Origin: Deltaproteobacteria bacterium GWC2_55_46
Lineage (GTDB): Bacteria > Desulfobacterota > GWC2-55-46
DNA: 64,000 nt
Direction of reading: 5' to 3'
Assembly (NCBI GenBank): GCA_001595385.3
Contig: LVEI03000001.1
Span: 1,889,501-1,953,500, forward strand
The notes beneath the pieces are model-generated. The model was given only the letters and a program-made list of their open reading frames with translations, did no database searches and had not been told where the DNA came from. Shown one piece after another: positions 35,842 through 46,207 of this stretch. The position numbers were made by a program, and so were the translations under genes. How positions within the stretch are numbered: the stretch's first letter is position 1; every line of letters begins with the position of its first letter.

Positions 35842-36468
35842 TTACAGCTTGCCCTTTGTGGAGAGCACCCCTTTTATCCTGGGGTCTTTAGAGACCGCCG
35901 AGCCCAGGGCCCTGCCAAGGGCCTTGTAGACCGACTCGATTGCGTGGTGGATGTCCTCGCCGTAATGGAGGGTTATATGGAGGTCGAGCCCGGCGCTGTT
36001 TGAAAGGGCCTTCATGAACTCCTTCATGAGGCCGACATCAAAGGTCTTCTCCACGCTGCCCAGCTTTAAAGACGAATATACCCCGTTTTGCGATAACGCG
36101 GCCTTCTCGGAGTTGAACTTGAAGTACGGCCTGTTGCTTATGTCGAGGACAACGGTAGAGAGCGCGTCCATCATCGGCACGGTAGAGGTGGCGCACCTGC
36201 GGATGCCGGAGTTGTCGCCAAGGGCCTTCTTTACCGCCTCTCCGAGGCTTATCCCGGCGTCCTCGACCGTGTGGTGGAAGTCGACCTCCACGTCGCCCTT
36301 TGCCCGGAGCTTCAGATCGATCAGGCCGTGCCTGGCGAAGTTCGTGAGCATGTGGTCGAAGAAGGGGAGCGGGGTCTTTACATCCGCTTTGCCCGACCCG
36401 TCGAGGTTCACCTCTACTGTTATCTCGGTCTCCCTGGTCTTCCTGGCTATCTTTGCCTTGCGGGCCAT
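35842..36468 (-). CDS. hisB: Imidazoleglycerol-phosphate dehydratase
   Basis: This 208-residue monofunctional dehydratase has the metal-binding motifs FFDHMLTNFARHG, DFHHTVEDAGI and DIHHAIESVYKALGRAL. I chose ATG 36468 (MARKAKIARKTRETEI), 16 bp after hisD; a start at 36573 would overlap hisD by about 90 bp with non-family sequence. Confidence 0.96.
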   Translation of the reverse strand: MARKAKIARKTRETEITVEVNLDGSGKADVKTPLPFFDHMLTNFARHGLIDLKLRAKGDVEVDFHHTVEDAGISLGEAVKKALGDNSGIRRCATSTVPMMDALSTVVLDISNRPYFKFNSEKAALSQNGVYSSLKLGSVEKTFDVGLMKEFMKALSNSAGLDLHITLHYGEDIHHAIESVYKALGRALGSAVSKDPRIKGVLSTKGKL

Positions 36469-36484
36469 AGGCGTTAACCGTCCT

Positions 36485-37777
36485 TTATTTTTTCCGCTTG
36501 AGCCTTGCCGCCGCGCTAAGTCCGTGGGCCTCAAGCCCTTCGAGCATGGCGAAGTCTTTGACGCTTTTCCCAAGCTTACAGAACGAATCCTTTGAAAAGC
36601 CTATTACGCTCATCCTCTTAACGAAGTCGTAGACGCCGAGAGGGGATGAGAAGCGGGCCGTTCCTCCGGTTGGGAGGGTGTGGTTCGGGCCGGCGAGGTA
36701 GTCCCCGGCGGCCTCCGGGGTGTAAGGGCCTAAAAAGACCGCGCCCGCGTTCTTTATGAGGCCAAGAAGCTCGAATGGGCGCTCGATGAAAAGTTCAAGG
36801 TGCTCAGGGGCTATGTTGTTCGATATCGTGGCCGCATCTTCAAGGCCCCCGGCAACTATTATGATGCCGTACCTTTCGATAGAGGTCCTGGCTATCTCTT
36901 TACGCTTGAGCCTCTTAAGCTGTTTTTCGACCTCAGCGGATACGGCCTTCGCCATTTTGGCGGAGGTAGTGATGAGCATGCTTGAGGCGAGCTCGTCATG
37001 CTCCGCCTGCGAAAGCAGGTCTGCCGCTATCCAGGAGGCGTCCCCGGAGCCGTCGTTTATTATGAGTATCTCGCTCGGCCCGGCTATCATGTCTATATCG
37101 ACAGCGCCGAATACCAGCCTCTTTGCGGTGGCGACAAAGATATTGCCCGGGCCTGTTATCTTGTCGACTTTGGGTATCGACTTCGTCCCGTAGGCAAGCG
37201 CTGCGATGGAGTGCGCCCCGCCTACCCTGAATACCCTGTCGACCCCGGAGATCTTTGCAGCGGCAAGCACAAGAGGGTTTATTCCGTCACGCCCCGGAGG
37301 GGTGGCCATTATTATCTCGTTTACGCCGGCGACCCTGGCGGGTATGGCGTTCATGAGGACGGTGGAAGGGTAGGCGGCCTTGCCTCCTGGCACGTATATG
37401 CCTGCCCGTTCAAGGGGGGTTATCCTTGAGCCAAGTATGGCGCCGTCCTTATCGGTAGTGAACCAGGAGTTCTCTACCTGCCCTTTGTGGAATGAATGGA
37501 TGCGGGATGCGGCAAGCTCAAGAAGGGCGATCTCTTCTTCCGGGACCGACCTCAATGCCTTGTTTATCTCGGCCTCCGTGACCTCGAGCCTTCCGGCTAC
37601 ATCCGCCCTGTCGAACTTGCGTGTGTACTCGACGAGGGCCTCGTCGCCACGGGCCCTTACGGCGGCGATTATCTCCTTTACGGCTTCTTCGGCCTGAGAG
37701 GAGTCCTCGTCGCCTCTTTTTAGTATGGAGGCAAGAAGAGAGGGGAAAGACTTATCTTTTGATGCGACTATTCTCAT
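36485..37777 (-). CDS. hisD: Histidinol dehydrogenase
   Basis: This 430-residue zinc enzyme performs the last two oxidation steps of histidine synthesis. GIYVPGGKAAYPSTVLMNAIPARVAG, KITGPGNIFVATAKRLVFG and LSQAEHDELASS are visible, as is the C-terminal NHTLPTGGTARF. Length is normal. It follows hisG by 21 bp. Confidence 0.97.
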   Translation of the reverse strand: MRIVASKDKSFPSLLASILKRGDEDSSQAEEAVKEIIAAVRARGDEALVEYTRKFDRADVAGRLEVTEAEINKALRSVPEEEIALLELAASRIHSFHKGQVENSWFTTDKDGAILGSRITPLERAGIYVPGGKAAYPSTVLMNAIPARVAGVNEIIMATPPGRDGINPLVLAAAKISGVDRVFRVGGAHSIAALAYGTKSIPKVDKITGPGNIFVATAKRLVFGAVDIDMIAGPSEILIINDGSGDASWIAADLLSQAEHDELASSMLITTSAKMAKAVSAEVEKQLKRLKRKEIARTSIERYGIIIVAGGLEDAATISNNIAPEHLELFIERPFELLGLIKNAGAVFLGPYTPEAAGDYLAGPNHTLPTGGTARFSSPLGVYDFVKRMSVIGFSKDSFCKLGKSVKDFAMLEGLEAHGLSAAARLKRKK

Positions 37778-37798
37778 AAGGGGAAAGGCCCTGAGGCG

Positions 37799-38458
37799 TT
37801 ACTTGCTCAAATTACCCGATACCGCCCTGGCGAGTGAATCGACCAGCTCTTTTACGCGCCTCGGCTTTGTCTTGAGGCTCGCCCTGTTGCATACGAGCTT
37901 CGAGGTGATGTGCATTATATGCTCGACCTCGACAAGGCCGTTCTTGCGTAGCGTTTCGCCTGTCTGGACCAGGTCGACGATCCTTTCGGAAAGGCCCAGG
38001 AGAGGCGCGAGCTCGATAGAGCCGTAGAGCTTTATTATCTCGACCTGTATGCCTTTGCCGAGGAAGTGCTTCAAGGTGATGTTAGGGTACTTGGTAGCGA
38101 CCCTTACATGCGTCCATTGCCTTGGGTCGTCGGTCGCGCCAAGTTCTGTGGGCTCCGCGACCATCATCCTGCACGCGCCAATACCCAAGTCGAGCGGCTC
38201 GTAGAGGTCCTTGTCCTGCTCAAGGAGCACGTCCTTGCCGGCTATGCCCATGTCGGCCGCGCCGTACTCGACATAAGTGGGCACGTCCTGGCTTCTTATT
38301 ACCATGAACCTCAGGCCTTCCGCAATACCCTCGAAGATGAGCCTGCGGTCGTCCTGCAGCACCGGGGTGATATCGACCCCCGCGGCCTTGAAAAGGACCG
38401 AGGCTTCCTTGAGTATCCTGCCCTTTGGAAGGGCTATCGTGAGCATATCGCTTGTCAT
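37799..38458 (-). CDS. hisG: ATP phosphoribosyltransferase, short form
   Basis: This catalytic subunit starts histidine synthesis from ATP and PRPP. At 219 residues it lacks the C-terminal regulatory domain of the long form and so needs HisZ, which is encoded near 21 kb. LTIALPKGRILKEA, DMGIAGKDVLLE and the PRPP loop VQTGETLRKNGLVEVE are visible. Either ATG 38458 or an in-frame ATG at 38446 could be the start. Confidence 0.96.
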   Translation of the reverse strand: MTSDMLTIALPKGRILKEASVLFKAAGVDITPVLQDDRRLIFEGIAEGLRFMVIRSQDVPTYVEYGAADMGIAGKDVLLEQDKDLYEPLDLGIGACRMMVAEPTELGATDDPRQWTHVRVATKYPNITLKHFLGKGIQVEIIKLYGSIELAPLLGLSERIVDLVQTGETLRKNGLVEVEHIMHITSKLVCNRASLKTKPRRVKELVDSLARAVSGNLSK

Positions 38459-38477
38459 GTTTTCAGCCTCGTGCGGA

Positions 38478-39737
38478 CTACGCCTTGACCCGCTTTATGT
38501 TTGCCCCGAGCCTTACGAGCTTTTCCTCTATCTTCTCATAGCCCCTGTCAAGGTGGTAGATCCTCGATACCTCTGTAGTGCCGTCTGCTACAAGGCCGGC
38601 GAGTATGAGGGAAGCGCTGGCGCGCAGATCCGTTGCCATGAGCGGGGCGCTGCTGAGCCTCTTTACGCCCCTTACGACCGCGCTCCTGCCGTCTATCGTT
38701 ATATCGGCCCCCATCCTTTTAAGCTCTCCAACGTGCATGAACCTGTTCTCGAATACCGTCTCGGTTATGACGCTTAAGCCGCTCGCTACGGACATCATGG
38801 CCATGACCTGCGCCTGCATGTCGGTCGGGAAGCCGGGGTAGGGGAGTGTTTTTACGTCAACGCTCCTTACGGGCCAGTCTCCTGTTACTCGCACCCCGCC
38901 TTCTTCGGCGATGACCTCTGTACCGGCCTCCTTGAGCTTCATATTGAGCGCGTCGAGGTTATGGTAGGGGCAGTCCTTTATGAGGACGTTCCCCCTGGTC
39001 ATGGCGGCGGCGACCATGAAGGTGCCGGCCTCTATCCTGTCAGGTATGACCCTTATCTCTACCGGGTTGAGCTTGTCTACCCCTTCTATCTTTATGGCCT
39101 CGGTGCCGGCCCCTGTTATCCGCGCGCCCATCTTATTTAAAGCGTCGGCGAGGCAGACGACCTCGGGCTCGAGGGCGGCGTTCTCGAGTATCGTCGTGCC
39201 TTCGGCGTGGACCGCGGCGAGCATCAGGTTCTCGGTCCCCGTGACAGTGACCGTATCCATGTATATCTTCGCGCCCTTGAGCTTCTCGGCGGACACCGTC
39301 ACGTACCCGTGCTCTATTACGACCTCGGCGCCCATGGCCTTCAGCCCCTTGAGGTGGAGGTCAATCGGCCTCGCCCCTATGGCGCACCCGCCCGGAAGCG
39401 AGACCCGCGCCCTTTTGAAGCGGGCGACAAGGGGCCCCAGGACCAGGACCGCGGCCCTCATGGTCTTCACAAGCTCGTAAGGGGCCTCGGGCGACCTTAC
39501 GTCCCTGGTGCGTATCTTGAGGGTACGGTTTTCCGGGTCGTCCGATAGCTCCGAGCCCAGGTGGCTGAGGAGTACCTTAAAGGTATCTATGTCGCGGAGC
39601 CTGGGTACGTTGGTGATGGTGGTCCAGCCGTCTGTAAGGAGCGCGGCGGCCATAAGCGGCAGTACGGCGTTTTTCGCCCCGCCTACGACTACTTCTCCTA
39701 CAAGGCGGTTGCCGCCCTCGATCAGTATCTTGTCCAT
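38478..39737 (-). CDS. murA: UDP-N-acetylglucosamine 1-carboxyvinyltransferase
   Basis: This 419-residue enzyme starts peptidoglycan precursor synthesis. The N-terminal [18 protein letters not shown] and the active-site Cys in [14 protein letters not shown] (fosfomycin target position) are present, as are TDMQAQ and [17 protein letters not shown]. It sits between prfA and hisG. Confidence 0.97.
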   Translation of the reverse strand: MDKILIEGGNRLVGEVVVGGAKNAVLPLMAAALLTDGWTTITNVPRLRDIDTFKVLLSHLGSELSDDPENRTLKIRTRDVRSPEAPYELVKTMRAAVLVLGPLVARFKRARVSLPGGCAIGARPIDLHLKGLKAMGAEVVIEHGYVTVSAEKLKGAKIYMDTVTVTGTENLMLAAVHAEGTTILENAALEPEVVCLADALNKMGARITGAGTEAIKIEGVDKLNPVEIRVIPDRIEAGTFMVAAAMTRGNVLIKDCPYHNLDALNMKLKEAGTEVIAEEGGVRVTGDWPVRSVDVKTLPYPGFPTDMQAQVMAMMSVASGLSVITETVFENRFMHVGELKRMGADITIDGRSAVVRGVKRLSSAPLMATDLRASASLILAGLVADGTTEVSRIYHLDRGYEKIEEKLVRLGANIKRVKA

Positions 39738-39780
39738 CTAAAGTAGCTTTGTCCCTTCCGATAAGACTTCTAAAAAAACG

Positions 39781-40854
39781 TTACGCCGCGCCCTGCTCCT
39801 TCAACGCCTCTGTCTGATAATATCCTATGAGGTTATCGGTAAGCTCGTCGAGGTCTCCTTCCATCACCTCGTTGAGCTTATGGAGCGTAAGTCCGATCCT
39901 ATGGTCGGAGACCCTGTTCTGCGGGAAGTTGTAGGTCCTTATCTTCTCGCTCCGGTCTCCGGTGCCGACCTGGTTTTTCCTGTCGGCGGCAATCTTTTTC
40001 TGCTGCTCCTGGACCTTCGCGTCCAGTATCCGCGCCTTCAAGACCTTAAACGCCTTCTCCCTGTTCTTGTGCTGGCTCTTCTCCTCCTGGCAGGTCACTA
40101 CCGTGCCTGTCGGGATATGCGTCATCCGGACCGCCGTTTCGACCTTGTTGACGTTCTGCCCGCCGTGTCCGCCGGCCCTGTAGGTATCTACACGGATGTC
40201 GTCCATGCGGATGTCCACCTCTACGTCCTCGGCCTCCGGCATGACGGCGACCGTCACCGTCGAGGTGTGCCTCCTGCCAGATGTCTCGGTCTCCGGCACC
40301 CGTTGTACCCTGTGGACACCGCTTTCGAACTTGAAGCGCGAATAGGCCCCCTTGCCCTCGACAGACGCGATCACCTCTTTCATGCTGTTCGGTCCCGTGG
40401 AGCTGGCGCTTAAGACCTCGACCTTCCAGCGTCGGCGCTCAGCGTAGCGGGAGTACATCCTGAAGAGCTCGGCGGCGAAAAGCGCGGATTCGTCCCCGCC
40501 AGCCCCGGCCCTTATCTCGATGATTATGCTCTTGTCGTCGTTCGGGTCCTTCGGGAGAAGCATTATCTTAAGCTCTTTTTGCAGCTCCTCGCGCCTTCTC
40601 TGGAGGGCGGGAAGCTCCTCTTTGGCAAGCTCCCTCAATTCCTCGTCCTTGCCTTCGAGTATCTGCCTGCCGTCGGCTATTTCGTTGTTGAGCCTTTTTA
40701 TCTCCCTGTACGTTTCGACAAGGCCCTGCAGCGAAGCGCGCTCCATGGCGTACTTCTGGTAGACCATCGCGTCTCCGGCCACCTCAGGGAGGGCCAGCAG
40801 GTCACCAATTTCGCTGTATCTCGCTTCCAATCCTTCGAGTCTTTTTTCTATCAT
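39781..40854 (-). CDS. prfA: Peptide chain release factor 1
   Basis: This 357-residue factor releases peptides at UAA/UAG. The GGQ motif ([18 protein letters not shown]) and a PxT-type codon-recognition motif ([13 protein letters not shown]) mark it as RF1 rather than RF2. I chose ATG 40854 ([13 protein letters not shown]), 11 bp after thyX; the longer frame inside thyX is spurious. prmC, the GGQ methyltransferase gene that often follows, is absent here. Confidence 0.96.
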   Translation of the reverse strand: MIEKRLEGLEARYSEIGDLLALPEVAGDAMVYQKYAMERASLQGLVETYREIKRLNNEIADGRQILEGKDEELRELAKEELPALQRRREELQKELKIMLLPKDPNDDKSIIIEIRAGAGGDESALFAAELFRMYSRYAERRRWKVEVLSASSTGPNSMKEVIASVEGKGAYSRFKFESGVHRVQRVPETETSGRRHTSTVTVAVMPEAEDVEVDIRMDDIRVDTYRAGGHGGQNVNKVETAVRMTHIPTGTVVTCQEEKSQHKNREKAFKVLKARILDAKVQEQQKKIAADRKNQVGTGDRSEKIRTYNFPQNRVSDHRIGLTLHKLNEVMEGDLDELTDNLIGYYQTEALKEQGAA

Positions 40855-40865
40855 AATAATGGGGG

Positions 40866-41552
40866 TTAAAGGGACTTGAATTTTTCTTTGATCTCTTTGG
40901 GCTTGCCGCAGGTCATCTCGCCCTCGACGCATCTGCCTCTTACGCAGGAAGGGCCGGAGTCCCTGAATATGAACGGGGCCGCGCCCTTCGCGAGGCGGAG
41001 CATTTCGGTTGCCATCCCGCGTATCTCCCACTGCGCCCTTTCGCAGCAGCGGAGGCTGAAGAAATGGAGCAGCTCCCTCGCGTTCATTGTTATGATTATC
41101 TTGGTGCAGGCGGCGTTCGGAAGGAGGTACCTCGCGTCCTCCGCCGGGACGCCTTCCTCCACAAGCTCGCTGTAGAGGCTGTAGGCGCGCTTTATTTCCC
41201 GTTCAAAGCGCTTGCGCTTTTCCGGGTCAGCCGCGATAGAGTGGGGTATTACGTACTCCGGGGCTGTGGCGGTGACGTACCGCTGGCTTTGCTGGGAGTA
41301 GGAGGCGAGCCTGTGGCGCACGAGCTGGTGCGAGGTGGCCCTTGAGATGCCCTCGACCCCGAAGGTAAACGAGGCGTGCTCAAGGACCGAGAGGTGGCCC
41401 AGCTTGAGGATCTTGCCCAGGAACTTCTCCAGCGACCCTGCCGCCACCTTCTCCTCAAGCTCCCTTACGCTGGAGGCGGAATAACAGAGCCTTGCCGCCA
41501 TGGCGACGGTCTTCTCCGGCTCCGGGGTGTGCCTGAGGAGGGCTACCTTCAC
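40866..41552 (-). CDS. thyX: Flavin-dependent thymidylate synthase
   Basis: This 228-residue FAD enzyme methylates dUMP using methylene-THF. The ThyX signature [14 protein letters not shown] (RHRxxSxxxxSxR) is complete, with [21 protein letters not shown] downstream. No thyA is seen in the window. It lies between rpmE and prfA. Confidence 0.95.
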   Translation of the reverse strand: MKVALLRHTPEPEKTVAMAARLCYSASSVRELEEKVAAGSLEKFLGKILKLGHLSVLEHASFTFGVEGISRATSHQLVRHRLASYSQQSQRYVTATAPEYVIPHSIAADPEKRKRFEREIKRAYSLYSELVEEGVPAEDARYLLPNAACTKIIITMNARELLHFFSLRCCERAQWEIRGMATEMLRLAKGAAPFIFRDSGPSCVRGRCVEGEMTCGKPKEIKEKFKSL

Positions 41553-41567
41553 GCGCCGCTTCCGCCC

Positions 41568-41780
41568 TTAGGCTTCTTTCTGGTGCTTCTGGTACTTCTT
41601 CCTGAACTTCTCGATCTTGCCGGCGATGTCAAGGAGCTTGTGCTCGCCTGTGTAGAACGGGTGGCAGTTTGAGCAGACCTCCACCGAGATGTCCTTCTTG
41701 GTGGAGCCCGTCTCTACGACGTTCCCGCAGGCGCAGTGTATCTTCATCGCGTTGTATGCGGGGTGTATTCCCTCTTTCAT
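41568..41780 (-). CDS. rpmE: 50S ribosomal protein L31 (zinc-binding form)
   Basis: From ATG 41780 this is a 70-residue L31: [23 protein letters not shown], then [15 protein letters not shown]. The Cys pairs (CAC and CSNC) mark the zinc-containing C+ form. AGGAGG lies just upstream of this ATG, and the 37-residue upstream extension has no L31 character. It lies 15 bp before thyX and 193 bp after rho. Confidence 0.95.
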   Translation of the reverse strand: MKEGIHPAYNAMKIHCACGNVVETGSTKKDISVEVCSNCHPFYTGEHKLLDIAGKIEKFRKKYQKHQKEA

Positions 41781-41973
41781 GGTGCTTCCTCCTGGATATT
41801 GTGGATATTGCTTGCATTTAAGCCATATCGGACGGCCCGCAGGCCGCCGGACATACCAATCCCATGCTGGCGTAATAGTCCATAATAGCAACTATGTCCT
41901 TGGAGTTCAAGACAAAAAAGGCAGGGTGTGGCCAACCGGCCCGGCCGGGCTTTTCCCTTGCAGGGCCCCTTTT

Positions 41974-43239
41974 CTACCTGCTCATCGAATCGAGGAAGCC
42001 CCTGTTGTTCGGGGTATGCTGCATCTTGTCGAGCAGGAACTCCATCGACTCAATCGGGTTGAGCGGCTGGAGCACCTTGCGGAGTATCCATATCCTGTTG
42101 AGCTCTTCCTTGGTAAGGAGCAGGTCCTCTTTCCTCGTGCCGGACTTGTTGAGGTCGATCGCCGGGAATATCCTTCTCTCCGAGAGCTTCCTGTCGAGTA
42201 CGATCTCCATGTTGCCGGTGCCCTTGAACTCCTCGAATATGACCTCGTCCATGCGGCTGCCTGTCTCGATAAGGGCAGTTGCCATGATGGTAAGGCTTCC
42301 GCCCTCTTCGATATTCCTTGCCGCTCCGAAGAACCTCTTGGGCTTGTGAAGGGCGTTAGAGTCGACGCCTCCCGAGAGGACCTTTCCGCTCGGCGGCACG
42401 ACGGTGTTATACGCCCTCGCGAGCCTCGTTACGGAATCGAGCAGTATCACCACGTCCTTCTGGTGCTCGACGAGCCTCTTTGCCTTCTCGATGACCATCT
42501 CGGCGACCTGCACGTGCCTCTGGGCGGGCTCGTCGAAGGTAGAGCTTATGACCTCGCCCTTGACCGACCTCTGCATGTCGGTCACCTCTTCGGGGCGCTC
42601 GTCTATGAGGAGCACAAGGAGCACTACGTCAGGGTGGTTTGTGGTTATCGAATTAGCGAGCTTCTGGAGGAGTATCGTCTTACCGGCCCTCGGGGGGGAG
42701 ACTATAAGGCCCCTCTGCCCCTTTCCGATAGGGGTAAAGAGGTCCATTATCCTCATCGATATGTCGCTCGACGTGCCCTTTGTCTCGCTTTTGAGCTCGA
42801 GGTTTATCTTCTCCTGCGGGTAAAGAGGGGTGAGGTTGTCGAAGAGTATCTTGTCCCTTGCGACCTCAGGGTCCTCGTAGTTGACCTTCTCGACCTTGAG
42901 GAGGGCGAAGTACCTTTCGCCTTCCTTCGGCGGCCTTATCTGGCCGGAGACTATGTCGCCGGTGCGGAGGTTAAAACGCCTTATCTGCGAGGGCGAGACG
43001 TATATGTCGTCAGGGCCGGGAAGGTAGTTGTAGTCCGGGGCGCGAAGGAACCCGAAGCCGTCCGGCAGGGTCTCAAGGACGCCTTCCCCGTATATCATCC
43101 CGTTCTGCTCGCTTTGCGACTGCAGCAACGCGAAGATCAGGTCCTGCTTGCGCATGCTGGACGCTGATTCTATGTTATATTTCTTGGCGAGCGTTGTGAG
43201 CTCGTTGATTTTTTTTTCCTTTAATTCCTTAAGGTTCAT
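41974..43239 (-). CDS. rho: Transcription termination factor Rho
   Basis: This hexameric RNA helicase has 421 residues: the Rho N-terminal domain ([22 protein letters not shown]), a cold-shock-like RNA-binding domain (about 50-125), and a RecA-like ATPase with [15 protein letters not shown] (about 180) and [18 protein letters not shown] precedes the start. The 287-bp gap upstream, to coaE, holds no gene I can see; a long rho leader is common because rho is autoregulated. Confidence 0.97.
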   Translation of the reverse strand: MNLKELKEKKINELTTLAKKYNIESASSMRKQDLIFALLQSQSEQNGMIYGEGVLETLPDGFGFLRAPDYNYLPGPDDIYVSPSQIRRFNLRTGDIVSGQIRPPKEGERYFALLKVEKVNYEDPEVARDKILFDNLTPLYPQEKINLELKSETKGTSSDISMRIMDLFTPIGKGQRGLIVSPPRAGKTILLQKLANSITTNHPDVVLLVLLIDERPEEVTDMQRSVKGEVISSTFDEPAQRHVQVAEMVIEKAKRLVEHQKDVVILLDSVTRLARAYNTVVPPSGKVLSGGVDSNALHKPKRFFGAARNIEEGGSLTIMATALIETGSRMDEVIFEEFKGTGNMEIVLDRKLSERRIFPAIDLNKSGTRKEDLLLTKEELNRIWILRKVLQPLNPIESMEFLLDKMQHTPNNRGFLDSMSR

Positions 43240-43526
43240 ACAATACTCCTGTAGTGTGTTTGAAATTTGAAATTAGATTGGAAGATAAAGCGGTTTCCAA
43301 GCCTCTGACGTTATGAGCGGACCATGTAATGGGGTAATGGGTTTGTTTTTCCTCTGGGCTCAAATCTTCCGGATAGAAGCTTTTGAGGGCAGCAGTCAAA
43401 TAGAATATATGTGAAAGGTATTTTCACCTTAGCATGGATGCTGTGGGCTGTCAAGTGGCTTTTTTTACGTTTTCAAGCCGGTTGCAAACGATTGCGCCGA
43501 CTTTGCCTGGCTCTCCTGATACGCTT

Positions 43527-44129
43527 TCAGTCCATTGTAGTCATCGCTGCCTTGAGCTCCCTCCAGACCTCGCGCGTCCTCTCCATAGCATCTTCTATAG
43601 TGCCGTTGTTCTCTATCACATAATCGGCATATTCAAGCTTTTCTTTAACCGGGAGCTGGCAGGAGAGCCTCTGCAGGGCCTGCTGCCTCGTAAGTCCGTT
43701 CCTTTTAAGCATCCGTTCTATCTGCCTCTCCTCAACGGCCGCCACGACGATGACCTTGTCGACCTCGTCTATAAAGCCCGTCTCTATCAAGAGGGCGATG
43801 TCGACCACGACAATTTCGTCCTCCCGCGCCTTCGCTATCTCCTCCCTTATCCTCTGGCGTATCCTCGGGTGCGTTATCCTGTTGAGTTTCCCGAGCGCCT
43901 CCCTGTCGCGAAAGACGATATCCCCAAGGGCCTTTCTGTCGAGTGAGCGGGAAGGCCCCAGTATCCCTTCCCCGAACTCCTCTACTATTTCATCGTAGGC
44001 AGGTTTGCCTGGCTCGACTATCTCCCTGGCTATGACGTCGGCGTCTATCACCCTTGCCCCGAGCCTTTCCATCTCCCCTGAGACAAGGCTTTTCCCGGTG
44101 GCTATGCCGCCTGTGAGGCCGACTATCAT
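43527..44129 (-). CDS. coaE: Dephospho-CoA kinase
   Basis: This 200-residue kinase makes CoA from dephospho-CoA. The N-terminal MIVGLTGGIATGKS P-loop, DADVIAREIVEPG and ITHPRIRQRI are typical. I chose ATG 44129, overlapping the pgeF stop (TGATG), which couples the two; an upstream start would overlap pgeF by about 100 bp. Confidence 0.95.
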   Translation of the reverse strand: MIVGLTGGIATGKSLVSGEMERLGARVIDADVIAREIVEPGKPAYDEIVEEFGEGILGPSRSLDRKALGDIVFRDREALGKLNRITHPRIRQRIREEIAKAREDEIVVVDIALLIETGFIDEVDKVIVVAAVEERQIERMLKRNGLTRQQALQRLSCQLPVKEKLEYADYVIENNGTIEDAMERTREVWRELKAAMTTMD

Positions 44130-44893
44130 CACTTGGGCCTCTTCAGCATTATGAAGCTCAGCTGCCTGCCGGTCCTGCCGCCGTCTCTCCTGTAAGAGAA
44201 AAAGCCCTTTGAACAATAGGTGCAAGGGGCTCCGCCGCTAATATTTTCAGGGCGCAGGCCTGAGTCAAGGAGCTGGCTCATGTTCTGAAAGCCAAGATCG
44301 AGGCGGAGGCCATCGTCAAGCCTTGTGAAGCTATCCATGTTGCGCCCCAGGCGTTGGAACTCTTCGTAGACGTTTTCGCCCACCGTGTAGCAGCACGGCC
44401 CGATGGACGGGCCAAGGGCCGCGATGAGGTCGCCGGGCCTTGTGCCGAAGGCCTTGCCCATCTCGTGAACGGTATTGAGAGCGACCCCCAGGGCCGTGCC
44501 CTTCCATCCCGCGTGAACAGCCGCCACAGCCCCGTTTACAGGGTCGTGAAGGAGTATAGGCAGGCAGTCGGCGGTGAGTATGCCTATCGCCATCCCTTTA
44601 TTGCCGGTGATTATCGCGTCAGCCTCGACCGGCGAAGAGGGCTCTCCCTTGAGATTAACAACGGCGTTCCTGTGCACCTGGCTTACCGTGGCAAGGGACT
44701 CTACACCGAAGGCCTCCTTGAGGCGCGCCCAGTTCTCTTCCACGTTCTCTTTGCTGTCCGTATCCCTGGGATCGAAGTTGAGGCTCTCGAAGGGCGGCTG
44801 GCTTACGCCTCCGGCCCTGGAAAGAAAGGCGTGGACTACCTCGTCCTTAAAAAGGGGCGAGGAGAAATATTCCAATCCGTTAATCGTCCTCAT
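44129..44893 (-). CDS. pgeF: Peptidoglycan editing factor PgeF (YfiH/laccase-domain family)
   Basis: This 254-residue protein has the Cu-oxidase_4 signatures SQVHRNAVVNL, ADCLPILLHD, AAVHAGWKGTALGV and LGPSIGPCCYTVG, with the metal-ligand His, Cys and His residues. Characterised homologues trim wrong amino acids from peptidoglycan precursors or act on purine nucleosides. It overlaps rluD by 4 bp, a common pairing. Confidence 0.93.
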   Translation of the reverse strand: MRTINGLEYFSSPLFKDEVVHAFLSRAGGVSQPPFESLNFDPRDTDSKENVEENWARLKEAFGVESLATVSQVHRNAVVNLKGEPSSPVEADAIITGNKGMAIGILTADCLPILLHDPVNGAVAAVHAGWKGTALGVALNTVHEMGKAFGTRPGDLIAALGPSIGPCCYTVGENVYEEFQRLGRNMDSFTRLDDGLRLDLGFQNMSQLLDSGLRPENISGGAPCTYCSKGFFSYRRDGGRTGRQLSFIMLKRPK

Positions 44894-45852
44894 TTTTGCG
44901 CGGACCCTTCCCGCAGCGCCTCTACAAGCTTTTCCATATCAGGCGGCATTGGCGCCGTGAACTCCATGGAATCCCCGGTCCTGGGGTGTGTTATCCCGAG
45001 CATGTACGCGTGGAGCATCTGCCTGCCGATGCCCTTCAGGATATCAGCCGCTTTCTTATCGAGGGCCGGGGGGACCGCTCTTTTACCGTAGACCTGGTCC
45101 CCCACGACCGGGTGCTTTATCTCTGACAGATGGACCCTTATCTGGTGGGTCCGTCCGGTCTCAAGCTTAAGCTCAAGGAGCGTCATGAGCGGGAACCTGC
45201 CAAGTACCCTGTAGTTCGTTATCGCCGACCTCTTTATCCGCGCGCGGGTCGATATCCTCTTTCTGTGGACAGAGTCCCTGCCGATGGGCATGTCTATCGT
45301 TCCCGCGTCATCTTTCATGGAGCCCCAGACGAGAGCGATGTACTTGCGACTTGACGTGCGCTCCTTGAATTGCCGCGTGAGCTTAAGGTAGCTCTGGTCG
45401 TTTTTTGCGATGACCAGCGCCCCGGTGGTGTCCTTGTCGAGCCTGTGGACTATGCCTGGCCTCCACGGGCCGCCGATGGAGGCCAGGCGGGTGCGGAAAA
45501 GGAGCGCGTTCACGAGGGTCCCGCTTGAGCGTCCGGCCCCGGGGTGCACGGCGATTTGAGCTTCCTTGTTGACGACTATGATGTCGTCGTCCTCGTAGAG
45601 GATATCAAGCGGGATATCCTCCGGATCCGGAAGTGGCGCGGATATCTCTGGAAGGGATACGGAGACGGTGTCGTTCTCCCTTACCTTCTGCCCGGCCTTC
45701 GCGGACCTTCCGTTCACTGCGGCCCGGCCTTCCTGGGTAAGGGCCTTTATCCTCGAGCGTGTAAGCTCCGGGAGCCTGCCTGAAAGAAAGATGTCGAGCC
45801 TTTCCGACGATTCTTCAGCTGTTACCGTAAAAGTGTGGACCTTTTCCATCAA
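44890..45852 (-). CDS. rluD: RluA-family 23S rRNA pseudouridine synthase
   Basis: This 320-residue protein has an N-terminal S4 RNA-binding domain (about 13-75) and a catalytic domain with the RluA motif HRLDKDTTGALVIAK (catalytic Asp). NKEAQIAVHPGAGRSSGTLVNALL and TGRTHQIRVHL support this. RluD is the likely identity from S4 content and the pairing with pgeF; the exact rRNA sites are inferred. Confidence 0.92.
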   Translation of the reverse strand: MMEKVHTFTVTAEESSERLDIFLSGRLPELTRSRIKALTQEGRAAVNGRSAKAGQKVRENDTVSVSLPEISAPLPDPEDIPLDILYEDDDIIVVNKEAQIAVHPGAGRSSGTLVNALLFRTRLASIGGPWRPGIVHRLDKDTTGALVIAKNDQSYLKLTRQFKERTSSRKYIALVWGSMKDDAGTIDMPIGRDSVHRKRISTRARIKRSAITNYRVLGRFPLMTLLELKLETGRTHQIRVHLSEIKHPVVGDQVYGKRAVPPALDKKAADILKGIGRQMLHAYMLGITHPRTGDSMEFTAPMPPDMEKLVEALREGSAQK

Positions 45853-45940
45853 AGATCGCTGTGGGAGAGTTGCGTGAGGGCGTGCGCCGTAAGCGCGTAC
45901 CGGTTTATGGGCTTCAAGCGGGCCAGGGAGGCAATGGTCT

Positions 45941-46207
45941 TCACCAGATATCGGACTCTATGTTGCCGCTCCGTTTAATAAGGATATCTACTATCGCTTT
46001 ATTGTAGAGGCTGTTCTTCTTGTCTATCCCCGGGGCCACCCTGCTCCTGTACAGGTCAAGTCCTTCGCCAAGCTCTTTTTCAAGCAGCTCGAAGATATTA
46101 TCGTTCTTGATCCCCTCCAGCACCTTCTCTCTGTTATAGATGGCTATGTCGGAGACTATTGTCCTGGCGAGCCTCGCGGCCGCGTCTCGGCTTTGTATTA
46201 GGTTCAT
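45941..46207 (-). CDS. Small helical protein coupled to the GntR regulator
   Basis: From ATG 46207 this is an 88-residue, probably all-helical, charged protein. It starts MNLIQSRDAAARLARTIVSDIAIYN and includes NIFELLEKELGEGLDLYRSRV. It has no signal peptide or Cys. The start overlaps the GntR stop by 4 bp (ATGA), so the two are translated together. I do not recognise the family with certainty; I think similar small proteins occur in related genomes. It may be a regulator partner, but this is inference. Confidence 0.8.
   Translation of the reverse strand: MNLIQSRDAAARLARTIVSDIAIYNREKVLEGIKNDNIFELLEKELGEGLDLYRSRVAPGIDKKNSLYNKAIVDILIKRSGNIESDIW

Noticed and set aside
41689-43167. Long open frame (492 codons) on the plus strand opposite rho and rpmE
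   Set aside because: It is antisense to rho, which has complete motifs. The translation is Arg/Leu/Tyr-rich with no recognisable domain, typical of a GC-rich shadow frame.
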